NCBI RefSeq assembly: GCF_000377765.1
Contig: NZ_KB898668.1
Coordinates: 186,001-250,000, forward strand
Direction: 5' to 3'
DNA length: 64,000 nt
From: Gracilibacillus lacisalsi DSM 19029
GTDB lineage: Bacteria > Bacillota > Bacilli > Bacillales > Amphibacillaceae
Of the stretch, positions 45,580 to 53,817 are shown one piece after another. Below the pieces are notes generated by a model. That model searched no databases, was not told the origin of the DNA, and saw only the letters and a list, made by a program, of their open reading frames with translations. The translations under genes and the position numbers were made by a program. Each line of letters begins with the position of its first letter. Position 1 is the first letter of the stretch.

Positions 45580-46740
45580 TTGGAATCATTCATCAATGAG
45601 CAAGTGAAAGGCATTGAAATATCTGGAATCAGACAATTCTTTAATATGGTGGGAAATAAAAACGATATTCTATCACTAACTATAGGTCAACCTGATTTCC
45701 CTACCCCTTCCCATGTTAAAGAAAAAACAAAGGAAGCAATTGATCAAAATCAAACTACGTATACCCATAATGCAGGTATTTTATCTTTAAGAGAAGCAAT
45801 TGCTTCATTTATAAAAACGAACTATCAACTAGAGTATGATCCTAGTAATGAAATCATCGTTACTGTCGGGGCATCCCAAGCTATTGATATTACCCTTAGA
45901 ACTATTTTAATGAAAGGTGATGAAGTACTTTTACCTGGGCCAGTCTATCCTGGTTATGAACCATTAGTGAAATTAGCAGGCGGAATACCAACGTTTATCG
46001 ATACTCGCCAATCCAATTTCAAATTAACAGCTGACCTGATAGAAAAATCTATTACGCCTAATACAAAGGCTGTCATTATCCCTTACCCTTCCAACCCTAC
46101 AGGTGTGACACTTACAAAGGATGAATTAATAGATATAGCAACAGTTGTTGAAAAGCATAATATCTTTTTGATTGCAGACGAAATTTACAGCGAATTAGTT
46201 TATGATCAAAGCCACTATTCTATAGGACGTTTTCAAACTATTCGTGATAAAGTAATCATTATTAATGGCGTGTCAAAATCACATTCGATGACTGGTTTTC
46301 GAATTGGTTATATTCTTGCTGCTGACTGGTTAGCAAAACATATACTGAAAGTCCACCAGTATAATGTTTCTTGTGCATCCTCCATTAGCCAGTACGGCGC
46401 ATTAGAAGCCATTAAGAACGGGCAACATGATCCGATTAAAATGAAAAAAGTATATCAGGAACGAAGAGACTATGTATATCAAAGGCTAAAAGCAATGAAT
46501 ATAAAAACATACTTACCAGATGGCGGATTCTATTTTTTTGTAGATGTTAGACACCTACAAAAAGAATCTTTCTCCTTGGCACTACAATTAGTCGAAGAAG
46601 CTAAAGTAGCGCTAGTACCTGGCAGCGCGTTTTCTGAATTAGGTGAAGGCTTTTTGCGTTTGTCTTATGCTTACGATATGGATACATTAACAGAAGGACT
46701 AGATCGGATCGAGGCGTTTATCTCCAAATTAACAAGTTAG
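45580..46740 (+). CDS. patA: Aminotransferase, PatA type (fold I)
   Basis: 386 aa, PLP enzyme. I-S-G-I-R-Q-F near the start, L-T-I-G-Q-P-D-F, Y-P-S-N-P-T-G-V near 170, D-E-I-Y-S-E-L near 201, S-K-S-H-S-M-T-G-F-R (PLP Lys) near 235. In B. subtilis PatA converts N-acetyl-L,L-2-amino-6-oxopimelate in the DAP acetylase pathway, which fits the dapH and ykuR genes nearby. The start is TTG 45580, eight bases after AAGGAGG; the ATG six codons upstream contains this RBS. Confidence 0.9.
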   Translation: MESFINEQVKGIEISGIRQFFNMVGNKNDILSLTIGQPDFPTPSHVKEKTKEAIDQNQTTYTHNAGILSLREAIASFIKTNYQLEYDPSNEIIVTVGASQAIDITLRTILMKGDEVLLPGPVYPGYEPLVKLAGGIPTFIDTRQSNFKLTADLIEKSITPNTKAVIIPYPSNPTGVTLTKDELIDIATVVEKHNIFLIADEIYSELVYDQSHYSIGRFQTIRDKVIIINGVSKSHSMTGFRIGYILAADWLAKHILKVHQYNVSCASSISQYGALEAIKNGQHDPIKMKKVYQERRDYVYQRLKAMNIKTYLPDGGFYFFVDVRHLQKESFSLALQLVEEAKVALVPGSAFSELGEGFLRLSYAYDMDTLTEGLDRIEAFISKLTS

Positions 46741-46754
46741 TCATAATTTTCCAT

Positions 46755-46988
46755 GATAAACCGGGAAAGCCCACCCGGTCCTGTCAAAAGTAGTTATTTT
46801 GACATGAATAATAGGCGTAACAACCACTCCGGCTGCCCACTTCGCTTTCCGTGGGGTTTGTCCTTGCACCTCCTGATAGCGAAGTAATTAGTCGGAGCGT
46901 TGGCAAATACACTTAAAATTTATCAAAATAACTACTTTTTTAATACCGTGATTATGCTGATTTTATGCTTTCTTTCCATATCAGCATA
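46755..46988. repeat. Palindromic element copy R6
   Basis: Hairpin ACCGGG / CCCGGT with loop AAAGCCCA (46760-46779), 17-base outer arms AAAAGTAGTTATTTTGA (46786-46802) and TCAAAATAACTACTTTT (46923-46939), perfectly paired, and the ATTTTATGCTTTCTTTCC end. The central CAGCTA-tip hairpin is replaced by CGAAGTAATTAGTCGGAG. No gene; it lies between patA and its terminator. Confidence 0.85.
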
Positions 46989-46989
46989 C

Positions 46990-47024
46990 AAAACCCGTTT
47001 CAGGGAGTGGTTGAAACGGGTTTT
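46990..47024 (+). terminator. Terminator downstream of patA and R6
   Basis: AAAACCCGTTTCA / TGAAACGGGTTTT, 13 perfect pairs with a 9-base loop. Also able to stop the convergent spo0E-like gene. Confidence 0.85.
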
Positions 47025-47044
47025 CTTTATATATTTAAACATAC

Positions 47045-47224
47045 TCATTCTGTTTCTTTATTTTGTTTTTGCTTATAATGCTCATAATCATTTAATAATT
47101 CGTCCAACTCTTGACTAATGTGAAGTGATTCTTTGCTAGTAATACCTTTTTTGAGAGCAACATCGGTCATTTCTTTTCTTAATTCCTCAATCTTACTTAT
47201 TAAATTTATTGGATACAGTGTCAT
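47045..47224 (-). CDS. Spo0E-like aspartyl-phosphate phosphatase
   Basis: 59 aa. The S-Q-E-L-D-E-L-L-N-D-Y motif (about 37-47) is the signature of the Spo0E family, which removes the phosphate from Spo0A and delays sporulation. The preceding I-E-E-L-R-K-E-M-T-D-V-A helix and the short Gln/Lys/Glu tail are typical. RBS AGGGGGTAACTCGG before ATG. A good promoter lies 59-87 bases upstream. Small size would miss it in automatic calling. Confidence 0.88.
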   Translation of the reverse strand: MTLYPINLISKIEELRKEMTDVALKKGITSKESLHISQELDELLNDYEHYKQKQNKETE

Positions 47225-47282
47225 TTACCGAGTTACCCCCTAAAATAGATTTGTCCGACAGCGCATTTGGTAAACGCTATTG

Positions 47283-47311
47283 ATTATCCCAAAAAAATGG
47301 TTCCTTGTAAA
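47283..47311 (-). promoter_or_regulatory. Sigma-A promoter for the spo0E-like gene
   Basis: Minus strand: TTTACA (47311-47306), 17-base spacer, GATAAT (47288-47283). TGTCGAAA (47382-47375), matching the Spo0A box TGTCGAA, lies about 100 bases upstream of the predicted start. Confidence 0.55.
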
Positions 47312-47669
47312 GCAAACCGCAATATTAGACATTTCTTTCGTATAAGAAAAGAATTTCTCGTAAATCTTGCAACATTTCGACATTTTTCTTTTATAGTATT
47401 TCATTATATTATGGAAGGAGTTTGGGTCCAGCAAGAGGACAAGGTGCTTTTCGCTATATTCAAAATGAAGCTTTTCCATCCATATGAAATCTGACTTAAT
47501 AGCTTTGGAAAAAACAATCGAAAATTCAAATATATGTATTAAATATAAAATATTTAAAGATATTTTACAAGTAAAGTACGCATTATGGTGTTTGTGAATT
47601 ATGGTGATTTTTGTCTATATGAAGCACAAAACCAGAACAGCAATCTGCTTTTTTTAGACTCAATAACAA
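47312..47669. other. Intergenic region without a gene
   Basis: AT-rich. Apart from the Spo0A-like box I find no ORF with an RBS, no strong hairpin and no repeat match. Confidence 0.5.
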
Positions 47670-47699
47670 AACCTCAATAGACTATTCTCTATTGAGGTT
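47670..47699 (-). terminator. Terminator after the 25-aa peptide gene
   Basis: AACCTCAATAGA / TCTATTGAGGTT, 12 perfect pairs with a 6-base loop; TTTTGTT on the minus strand. Confidence 0.8.
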
Positions 47700-47713
47700 C
47701 TCTTATTTCTACA

Positions 47714-47791
47714 TTATTTTACACGATCAAAAATACTATAACCCATACAACCGATTAAAATCACTAAACATAAAATACCAAAAAGATCCAC
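47714..47791 (-). CDS. 25-aa membrane micropeptide
   Basis: GTG start: (M)DLFGILCLVILIGCMGYSI then F-D-R-V-K. One hydrophobic helix (4-20) and a basic end. ATGAGGTG lies six bases upstream and a terminator 14 bases downstream, so the unit is complete. No family known to me; single-helix peptides of this kind often bind a membrane protein. Confidence rests on RBS, hydrophobicity and terminator only. Confidence 0.5.
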   Translation of the reverse strand: MDLFGILCLVILIGCMGYSIFDRVK

Positions 47792-47907
47792 GTTCTACAC
47801 CTCATTTTTTCAATTCTTCTTTTCTATATTATACCTAATTTCCTCATTTTAATAAAGAATATTTTAGTATTTTCTTACCAAATCCTCTAAAGAATTAAAT
47901 CGATTCA

Positions 47908-47916
47908 TGCTATAAT
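47908..47916 (+). promoter_or_regulatory. Extended minus-10 for the zinc-ribbon/protease operon
   Basis: TGCTATAAT, with the predicted transcript start near 47922, right at the first base-paired segment of the leader. No convincing minus-35. Confidence 0.55.
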
Positions 47917-47919
47917 AAA

Positions 47920-47983
47920 GTGAGACTTCTATCAGCTGGGCTGAACGGTTAGCACTGAGATTTACATCAGTGGTTGGTCTCAT
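47920..47983 (+). ncRNA. Structured leader RNA element, copy 1
   Basis: Closing helix GTGAGAC (47920-47926) with GTCTCAT (47977-47983); inside it hairpin TCAGC-TGG-GCTGA (47932-47944), the motif GGTTAGC (47947-47953) and hairpin CACTGA / TCAGTG (47953-47958 with 47967-47972). It lies in the 120-base leader of the next gene. A similar layout recurs at 50349. No known riboswitch class matched by eye. Confidence 0.5.
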
Positions 47984-48044
47984 GAGCCGTAAGCGCCATG
48001 CTATATGAACCCAATCCAGTCAAACTAGAAGGCGAGGAATTATT

Positions 48045-49202
48045 TTGTCCTTTTGTCCCAATTGTGGTAGTCAGGTTGAAGTAATGGAAACCTTTTGTGT
48101 TTCTTGCGGAAAAAGATTACCAGAAGATATAAATAAAAGAAAATTACCAGAGAAACCGTCTAAAAAATGGTGGTTACTCCCTACTGTCTCATTAATTCTT
48201 GCGAGTTGTATAATTGGCTCCACCTATTTTATTACAAACTATCAATCTAATAAAGCCTTAACTTATTATGATGAAGCAGCTGAGATGGCTCTGATTGGTG
48301 ATTATCAGCAAGCAATAACATTACTTGAGCGTGCTCTGGATTATAAAGATAATTTTCCTGCTGCCGAAGAAGTTATAGAATTTTTAGATGTTGCTATGGA
48401 AGTGGAAGAAAATATTAAGCAAGTTGAGACCTTAAATGAACAAAGTAAGTTTGCTGAGTCATTTAAAATAATTCGAAATTCTGAAGCTGATTTACAAAAA
48501 TTTAGTGGAGACTTGACCGATCAGATAATAGAAGAAAATCTGGCCACCAAAAATCAAACATTATTAAAACAAGCAACATATAAATTGAATAATGACCCTA
48601 CTACCGATGAATTAAAGGCTTTATTATGGGAAGTAGAAGATATAACACATGAACAGGTAGCTGAATTACAGGAAGAAGTACACCAAAAGCTAGTGTCCAT
48701 GACTTATCAAGAGGCTACTGCTTTACTTGAAGACTTTCAGTTTTCTCAGGCCTTGCATGTAATTGAAGATACGTTAAAAGTAGTGGAAAGCTCTGAACAA
48801 TTAGAAAGTTTAAAAACAACGATAAATAAAGAGAAAACAGCTTTCGAATCTGCTCAGGAGCAACGAATCGAACAAGCACTTTCTGCGTTTGAAGAAGAAC
48901 AAGAGTTAAATGAAAGTCATGCCATAGAACTCATTGATATACAAATACAAGAAGAGAAAGATAACTGGATCATTACTGGTCAACTAAAAAGTGTTGCTAC
49001 AGTCCCTATCCATTCTATTTTAGTTAGTTATTCAATTCGTGATAAGGACGACAATACTGTTTTAGAAAACGATGTTTATGTATTTCCAGAGACATTATAT
49101 CCAGATGAAGAGGGTAATTTTGAATTTACTCATTATGACGTTGATACAGACTATGAGCGATTAACACCAAAAGTAGAAGAAGTGACTTGGTACTTAGAAT
49201 AA
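48045..49202 (+). CDS. Zinc-ribbon membrane protein with long helical region
   Basis: 385 aa. N-terminal zinc ribbon (C-P-N-C...C-V-S-C, residues 4-21), a membrane helix (about 44-65), a TPR-like and coiled helical region (about 70-285, A-L-T-Y-Y-D-E-A-A-E... start), and a C-terminal beta domain (about 290-385) like those in surface-associated proteins. Resembles the TcaA-style zinc-ribbon receptors of Firmicutes. TTG start behind GGCGAGG. The protease gene follows 16 bases downstream, suggesting the two proteins act together at the membrane. Confidence 0.7.
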   Translation: MSFCPNCGSQVEVMETFCVSCGKRLPEDINKRKLPEKPSKKWWLLPTVSLILASCIIGSTYFITNYQSNKALTYYDEAAEMALIGDYQQAITLLERALDYKDNFPAAEEVIEFLDVAMEVEENIKQVETLNEQSKFAESFKIIRNSEADLQKFSGDLTDQIIEENLATKNQTLLKQATYKLNNDPTTDELKALLWEVEDITHEQVAELQEEVHQKLVSMTYQEATALLEDFQFSQALHVIEDTLKVVESSEQLESLKTTINKEKTAFESAQEQRIEQALSAFEEEQELNESHAIELIDIQIQEEKDNWIITGQLKSVATVPIHSILVSYSIRDKDDNTVLENDVYVFPETLYPDEEGNFEFTHYDVDTDYERLTPKVEEVTWYLE

Positions 49203-49218
49203 ACTTCGGGGGATTTTT

Positions 49219-50346
49219 ATGTATAAGAAAAGAAAATATATTCCTATTTTTTCCGCTGTCATCATACTATTAATAGCAATAATTGCAGCAATTAGTATTT
49301 ACTTCAGTTTTATGAAACAGCCATTAGAAATAACGAATACACTAGCTACCAATATTGCAAGTGAGAGTGAAGTAAATTTAAAAAATATTATTCATCAATC
49401 TCAAAAATCAGTCGTTCAAATTGAAAGCTCCAGTGATGTCAACAAAAAAACAGGTTCTGGTTTTGTAATAAACAATCAAGGTGATATCATTACAAATGCC
49501 CATGTAGTCGAGGATGCTGACACCATTATTGTGAAATTAACTAATGCCAGGGAATATCCGGCAGCAATAGTTGGGATCGGAGAAGATCAAGATTTTGCAG
49601 TAATACGTGTTCCAGAGCTAAACCAGCTAGAGCCAATAGCATTGGAAACGGACAAACAAGCAGATATCGGTGATGAAATAATCGCGATCGGAAGTCCGAT
49701 GGGGATTCAGAATAGTGTATCTCTTGGATTGATCGTTGGTACTGATCGATCATTTTCGATAAATGATTATCAATACGATGAAGTGTATCAAATCTCTGCT
49801 AACATCACACATGGAAATAGCGGTGGTCCTCTTATTTCCAGAAACAGTGGAAGAGTCATTGGAATTAACTCTGCGGGAATTTCTGATACAGACATTGGAT
49901 TCAGTATACCAATCTCTCAAGTAGCTGAGACCGTTTCAGAATGGACGGAGAATGTGCAAGAAGATGAATTAACCATTCTCTCCCCGACCGAACAAACAAT
50001 AAATAAAGAAAAACTTAAAGAAGACACCCTTTATATTGCTGATTACTTTTTTGATAATATTGAACTAAGAGATTATGTTAACGCCTATTCTTTATTGGGT
50101 AGTAAATATCAAAACAGCACGAGTTATACAGACTTCCGTCAATTATTTCAAACATTGATCGATTTAGAGGTTCAAGATAAAACCATTATTGATACTAAAA
50201 ATGACGAAGTGCATATGGAAGTCAATGTCGAAATAACGATGAGAAATGAGACGTACGAAGAAGTCCAAAAATCACGGCAGTATGTGTTAGTAGTTGGGTA
50301 TGAAAATGACCAACTAAAAATACTTAAATTGCAACAAGCCAAATAA
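49219..50346 (+). CDS. Membrane-anchored HtrA-like serine protease without PDZ
   Basis: 375 aa. Signal anchor (about 10-33), then a trypsin-like domain (about 60-240) with the triad visible: I-T-N-A-H-V-V near 96, D-F-A-V near 128, H-G-N-S-G-G-P-L near 198. No PDZ domain; instead a roughly 110-residue C-terminal domain (about 260-375) of NTF2-like appearance (A-D-Y-F-F-D-N-I-E-L-R-D-Y-V). Catalytic activity is likely; substrate unknown. ATG behind GGGGG. Confidence 0.85.
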   Translation: MYKKRKYIPIFSAVIILLIAIIAAISIYFSFMKQPLEITNTLATNIASESEVNLKNIIHQSQKSVVQIESSSDVNKKTGSGFVINNQGDIITNAHVVEDADTIIVKLTNAREYPAAIVGIGEDQDFAVIRVPELNQLEPIALETDKQADIGDEIIAIGSPMGIQNSVSLGLIVGTDRSFSINDYQYDEVYQISANITHGNSGGPLISRNSGRVIGINSAGISDTDIGFSIPISQVAETVSEWTENVQEDELTILSPTEQTINKEKLKEDTLYIADYFFDNIELRDYVNAYSLLGSKYQNSTSYTDFRQLFQTLIDLEVQDKTIIDTKNDEVHMEVNVEITMRNETYEEVQKSRQYVLVVGYENDQLKILKLQQAK

Positions 50347-50348
50347 AA

Positions 50349-50440
50349 GTGAGACTACCATTAGTAGGGGGTGTTCTTTGCCCTACTGTTGGTTAGCGAT
50401 ACTTATCAGGGTGTTATCGTCCGTTAGATCCTACTCTCAC
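50349..50440 (+). ncRNA. Structured leader RNA element, copy 2
   Basis: Closing helix GTGAG (50349-50353) with CTCAC (50436-50440); hairpin AGTAGGG / CCCTACT (50363-50369 with 50381-50387); motif GGTTAGC (50391-50397); hairpin CGATA / TATCG (50397-50401 with 50415-50419). Same order as copy 1 at 47920, including the GTGAGACT start. Lies between the protease stop and the next lipoprotein gene. Confidence 0.5.
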
Positions 50441-50515
50441 CTCTTTGAAACACTACATTCTTTTAAGTGGGAAATGACGGAAGGTTAGTATCAAAGCTAA
50501 AGAGGGGATGCTGTT

Positions 50516-51175
50516 TTGAAGAAAATCATTATTGTTTCACTTATTCTTTTGATCGGATGTAGTAATCAAGAAAGCGAGCCGATGATCACAAAAGAAGATC
50601 CTGATCAACCAATAGATGAATTATTAGACCAAGAAGAAATACCTCAGGAAAAAGAAGACCCTGAAGTAGAGTTTATATTAGAAGATGAAATTATAACATT
50701 GAACACAGACAATATTACTATACTTGGCGCCTATCTCAACACAGTGGAAAACAGAGATAGAGCTATAGCTAATATGAAGCTTGAAAAGCTTGAACTGGAT
50801 CGACTTTACCTACTTTCTTTTAATTGCTCGTCAACGACTTGTTCTTATCTCTTATTAGATAGAAATGAGCCAAATCGTTCATTTTTAATAGATGATTTAA
50901 TCTATTTAAAGGAAGTGATTCCATCTCCAGATCAATCAAATTTAGTATTTATTTTGGATGAGTTACAAGGAGATACATGGAAAGTATTCAACCTAGAAGC
51001 CTGGGATACAGTTAAATTTGAGCCTCCACCGCCGGCTGAAGATATAAATATTCAATCAGCAGAATGGCTTGATGAAGAATCTATTATTATCAAATATCAG
51101 CAGCTACCAGATGATAATGAACAGGAAATGATCATTACAGAGAAACAAGAACAATTGTTTGATTTAGAAGATTAA
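50516..51175 (+). CDS. Acidic lipoprotein of unknown function
   Basis: 219 aa. Lipobox L-I-G-C (about residue 15), then an Asp/Glu/Pro-rich linker and a beta-rich domain (about 55-219) with two Cys (C-S-S-T-T-C) that could form a disulfide. TTG start, preceded by AGAGGGGATGC. No family recognised. It follows the protease and has its own structured leader. Confidence 0.7.
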   Translation: MKKIIIVSLILLIGCSNQESEPMITKEDPDQPIDELLDQEEIPQEKEDPEVEFILEDEIITLNTDNITILGAYLNTVENRDRAIANMKLEKLELDRLYLLSFNCSSTTCSYLLLDRNEPNRSFLIDDLIYLKEVIPSPDQSNLVFILDELQGDTWKVFNLEAWDTVKFEPPPPAEDINIQSAEWLDEESIIIKYQQLPDDNEQEMIITEKQEQLFDLED

Positions 51176-51211
51176 TTGCTATCTAAATGGAAGTAAATGC
51201 TACATCCGCAC

Positions 51212-51249
51212 AAAAACCCGTTTTCATTTAAATATGAAGCGGGTTTTTT
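51212..51249. terminator. Terminator between convergent genes
   Basis: AAAAACCCG / CGGGTTTTT with further inner pairing (TTTTCAT with ATGAAG). Serves the lipoprotein (plus) and the gene at 51273 (minus). Confidence 0.85.
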
Positions 51250-51272
51250 GAAAAGGCACTATGTCGAGAAAA

Positions 51273-51719
51273 TTATTGGAATCTAATCGTTTCCTCTGTT
51301 TTAATGTCTATCCTTTCTCCATCAATGAAGAACTGGGTATGGACAAACATTTTATGATCCCCTTTTTTAAGAGCCGGAAAATTCAATGGTTGTTGTGGAT
51401 AATACTGGTACCCAGGTTTCATCTGTTTAGATATCGGACTACCTGTAAAAGTTGCATTGTCAGCATTAATAGTAACTTGTGTTAGCGGTGTTCTGTGCTG
51501 GATCATCATATCTTCTTCCCCAATATATTGAATCGATCGCAACACTTGAAAGCCATCACTAGTTGCCTCTACGCGTATATGTACAATAAAATCCTCATAT
51601 TGTTCTTCAATCTTGACTGTTTCAACTAAAGATGCTTTCTGTAAATCCTTAATAACAAACAGTAGGACAGTCCCAATACAAGCGATTATAGCGATGACAA
51701 TGGTGTATTTTTTCCACAC
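51273..51719 (-). CDS. Membrane-anchored protein of unknown function
   Basis: 148 aa. N-terminal hydrophobic helix (about 6-24) then an extracytoplasmic beta-rich domain with Q-P-L-N-F-P-A-L-K-K-G-D and T-Q-F-F-I-D-G-E-R-I. Family not recognised. RBS GGAGGAATGAC lies eight bases before the ATG. Convergent with the preceding lipoprotein. Confidence 0.65.
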   Translation of the reverse strand: MWKKYTIVIAIIACIGTVLLFVIKDLQKASLVETVKIEEQYEDFIVHIRVEATSDGFQVLRSIQYIGEEDMMIQHRTPLTQVTINADNATFTGSPISKQMKPGYQYYPQQPLNFPALKKGDHKMFVHTQFFIDGERIDIKTEETIRFQ

Positions 51720-51868
51720 ATGTCATTCCTCCTCGCCATTTTTCTTTTCTTATATAGACGAATTCCCTAAACGTTTGGTTTCATTTCTTTTACAAATTTT
51801 AAATGTATACTTTTTTAAAACTTCTACAAGATATGTATAAGGCTATTCCATTAAAGGGAGGAAATAAG

Positions 51869-52327
51869 ATGAAAGTGTTACATATATTCACTACTATCAT
51901 GTGCATCTTAATACTTGCTGCCTGTAATAATCAGGACAATTCCTCTACGACTCAAGGTAATTCGTCTGATATTGTCATGTTGAGTTCAGAAACGTCAAAT
52001 GCACATGAGGAACAGTCTATACCTAGCATAGCACAAACATATTTGGACGACCAGACAAATGATATTGCTTCATACAAAGCAATTCATATGGAAGATCAAC
52101 TTTTTGTTGCCTTTAATGCAACACCTCTTAAACAAGCAGTTGAACAAAAAATAGAAAAACGAGTAAAAAAAGACTTAGAAACATTAACGAATATCAAAGA
52201 AATTCAAGTGACTTCTGATCAAAAATTTTTCATGGAGTTAACCAAGCTGGAAAATCAATCATTATCAAAGGAAGAAGCTCAAAAAAAATTAAAGAAACTC
52301 AAAAAACTGTTGAAAGAGAAAACGTAA
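51869..52327 (+). CDS. YhcN/YlaJ-type lipoprotein heading the spoVA genes
   Basis: 152 aa. Lipobox L-A-A-C (Cys16), then a Ser/Asn-rich linker and a YhcN/YlaJ-type domain ending in Lys-rich helix K-E-E-A-Q-K-K-L-K-K-L-K-K. The start is ATG 51869 after GGGAGG; the frame continues upstream without an RBS. It precedes spoVAC by 13 bases. The combination of YhcN-type lipoprotein, spoVAC, spoVAD and spoVAEB is that of the spoVA2-type operons described in heat-resistant spores. Confidence 0.8.
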   Translation: MKVLHIFTTIMCILILAACNNQDNSSTTQGNSSDIVMLSSETSNAHEEQSIPSIAQTYLDDQTNDIASYKAIHMEDQLFVAFNATPLKQAVEQKIEKRVKKDLETLTNIKEIQVTSDQKFFMELTKLENQSLSKEEAQKKLKKLKKLLKEKT

Positions 52328-52340
52328 TGGAGGATATACA

Positions 52341-52796
52341 ATGAAAGATCACCAAACAAATTACAAAGATTATGAAAAAGCCCAAGAACCGAAACGACCA
52401 TTACTAAAAAACTGTATCAAGGCTTTTTTAATTGGTGGGCTTATTTGTGTCATTGGACAGGTTATATCAACCATCTATATGTACTTCTTTGACTTCACCG
52501 AACAAACTGTTGGTAATCCGACAGTTGCAACATTAATATTTATCACCATGTTACTTACTGGATTTGGGGTTTATGATCGTATTGCTCAATTTGCAGGGGC
52601 TGGAACGGCTGTGCCTGTAACAGGATTTGGTAATGCTGTAATTTCTGCTGCAATAGAACATCGTACAGAAGGATTTGTACAAGGTGTTGGTGGAAATATG
52701 TTTAAACTTGCTGGATCTGTAATTCTATTCGGTGTATTTTCTGCATTTATTATAGCTTTAATTAAAACTATTTTTTCTTATTGGAGTGGCGCATAA
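52341..52796 (+). CDS. spoVAC: Stage V sporulation protein AC
   Basis: 151 aa with four membrane helices. The F-L-I-G-G-L-I-C-V-I-G-Q start of helix 1 and the F-A-G-A-G-T-A-V-P-V-T-G-F-G-N-A block are typical of SpoVAC. In Bacillus the SpoVA proteins form a channel for dipicolinic acid in the inner spore membrane. Its stop overlaps the spoVAD start (TAATG). Confidence 0.93.
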   Translation: MKDHQTNYKDYEKAQEPKRPLLKNCIKAFLIGGLICVIGQVISTIYMYFFDFTEQTVGNPTVATLIFITMLLTGFGVYDRIAQFAGAGTAVPVTGFGNAVISAAIEHRTEGFVQGVGGNMFKLAGSVILFGVFSAFIIALIKTIFSYWSGA

Positions 52797-53800
52797 TGAT
52801 GACAGGTAAACAAACTTGGGTATTTGATTCCCCCCCATCCATTATTTCAACAGGAGTAGTTGGAGGACCTTTAGAAGAAAAAGGAAATATCCCCAATGAC
52901 TTTGATTATTTCTATACGGATCAATGGATGGATGAAAAGTCATTTGAACTTGCACATCAACATATGATCGAAGATGCATGTCACTACGCCATTGAAAAAG
53001 CGAATTTGGAATTAAGTGACATTCAGTACTTTCTACATGGCGACCTAATTAACCAGTTAACTCCCTCTAACTTTGCAGCAAAAAATTTAGACACTCCCTA
53101 TTTAGGTGTATTTAGTGCTTGTGCAACGTCAATGGAAGGATTAGCTATGGCTGCTTTAATAATGACTCAAATGAAAGCTGATTATGTGATGACTGGTGCG
53201 GCAAGTCACACTTCCGCAGTTGAAAGACAGTTCCGCTATCCGAATGAATACGGTAGTCAAAAACCCGATACTGCTCAGTTAACTGTAACGGGTGCTGGTA
53301 TAGCTATTCTTTCAAAGAATGGTACAGGTCCAAAAGTAACATCTGCAACGATTGGAAAAGTTGTGGATAGAGGTTTAAAAGATCCGTTTAATATGGGTGG
53401 TGCTATGGCTCCAGCTGCTTATGATACCATTACTAGACATTTGAAGGATCGAAATATTTCGCCAGATTATTATGATTACATCATAACCGGAGATCTCGCT
53501 AAAGTTGGCCGTGAAATTTGCTTAGATTTATTCCAACAAAATAATGATCAAATTAACGAAAATCAATTTGTTGATTGCGGGTTAATCATCTATAAATCTG
53601 ATCAACCTATATTCGCTGGAGCTAGTGGGCCAGCATGTTCGGCAGTGGTTACATATGGCCACTTTATCAATAAGCTGTTACAGGGAGAATGCAATCGTAT
53701 TTTAGTTGTTGCTACAGGAGCTTTGTTATCCCCACTAACCGTTCAACAAAAACAAACAATACCGTGTATTGCACATGCAGTATCTATTGAAAATGCTTAA
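52796..53800 (+). CDS. spoVAD: Stage V sporulation protein AD
   Basis: 334 aa, thiolase-like fold; SpoVAD binds dipicolinic acid in Bacillus spores. Begins M-M-T-G-K-Q-T-W-V-F-D and shows F-S-A-C-A-T-S-M-E near 107-115 and G-A-A-S-H-T-S-A-V-E near 138. The ATG at 52796 uses GGAGTGG as RBS and overlaps spoVAC, so translation is coupled; an ATG one codon on is equally possible. Confidence 0.93.
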   Translation: MMTGKQTWVFDSPPSIISTGVVGGPLEEKGNIPNDFDYFYTDQWMDEKSFELAHQHMIEDACHYAIEKANLELSDIQYFLHGDLINQLTPSNFAAKNLDTPYLGVFSACATSMEGLAMAALIMTQMKADYVMTGAASHTSAVERQFRYPNEYGSQKPDTAQLTVTGAGIAILSKNGTGPKVTSATIGKVVDRGLKDPFNMGGAMAPAAYDTITRHLKDRNISPDYYDYIITGDLAKVGREICLDLFQQNNDQINENQFVDCGLIIYKSDQPIFAGASGPACSAVVTYGHFINKLLQGECNRILVVATGALLSPLTVQQKQTIPCIAHAVSIENA

Positions 53801-53817
53801 AAAAGAGGTGATTTAGA

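Noticed and set aside
47267-47494. ORFs of 75-79 aa upstream of the spo0E-like gene
   Set aside because: Opposite-strand overlapping frames with no RBS; they cover the promoter region of the Spo0E-like gene.
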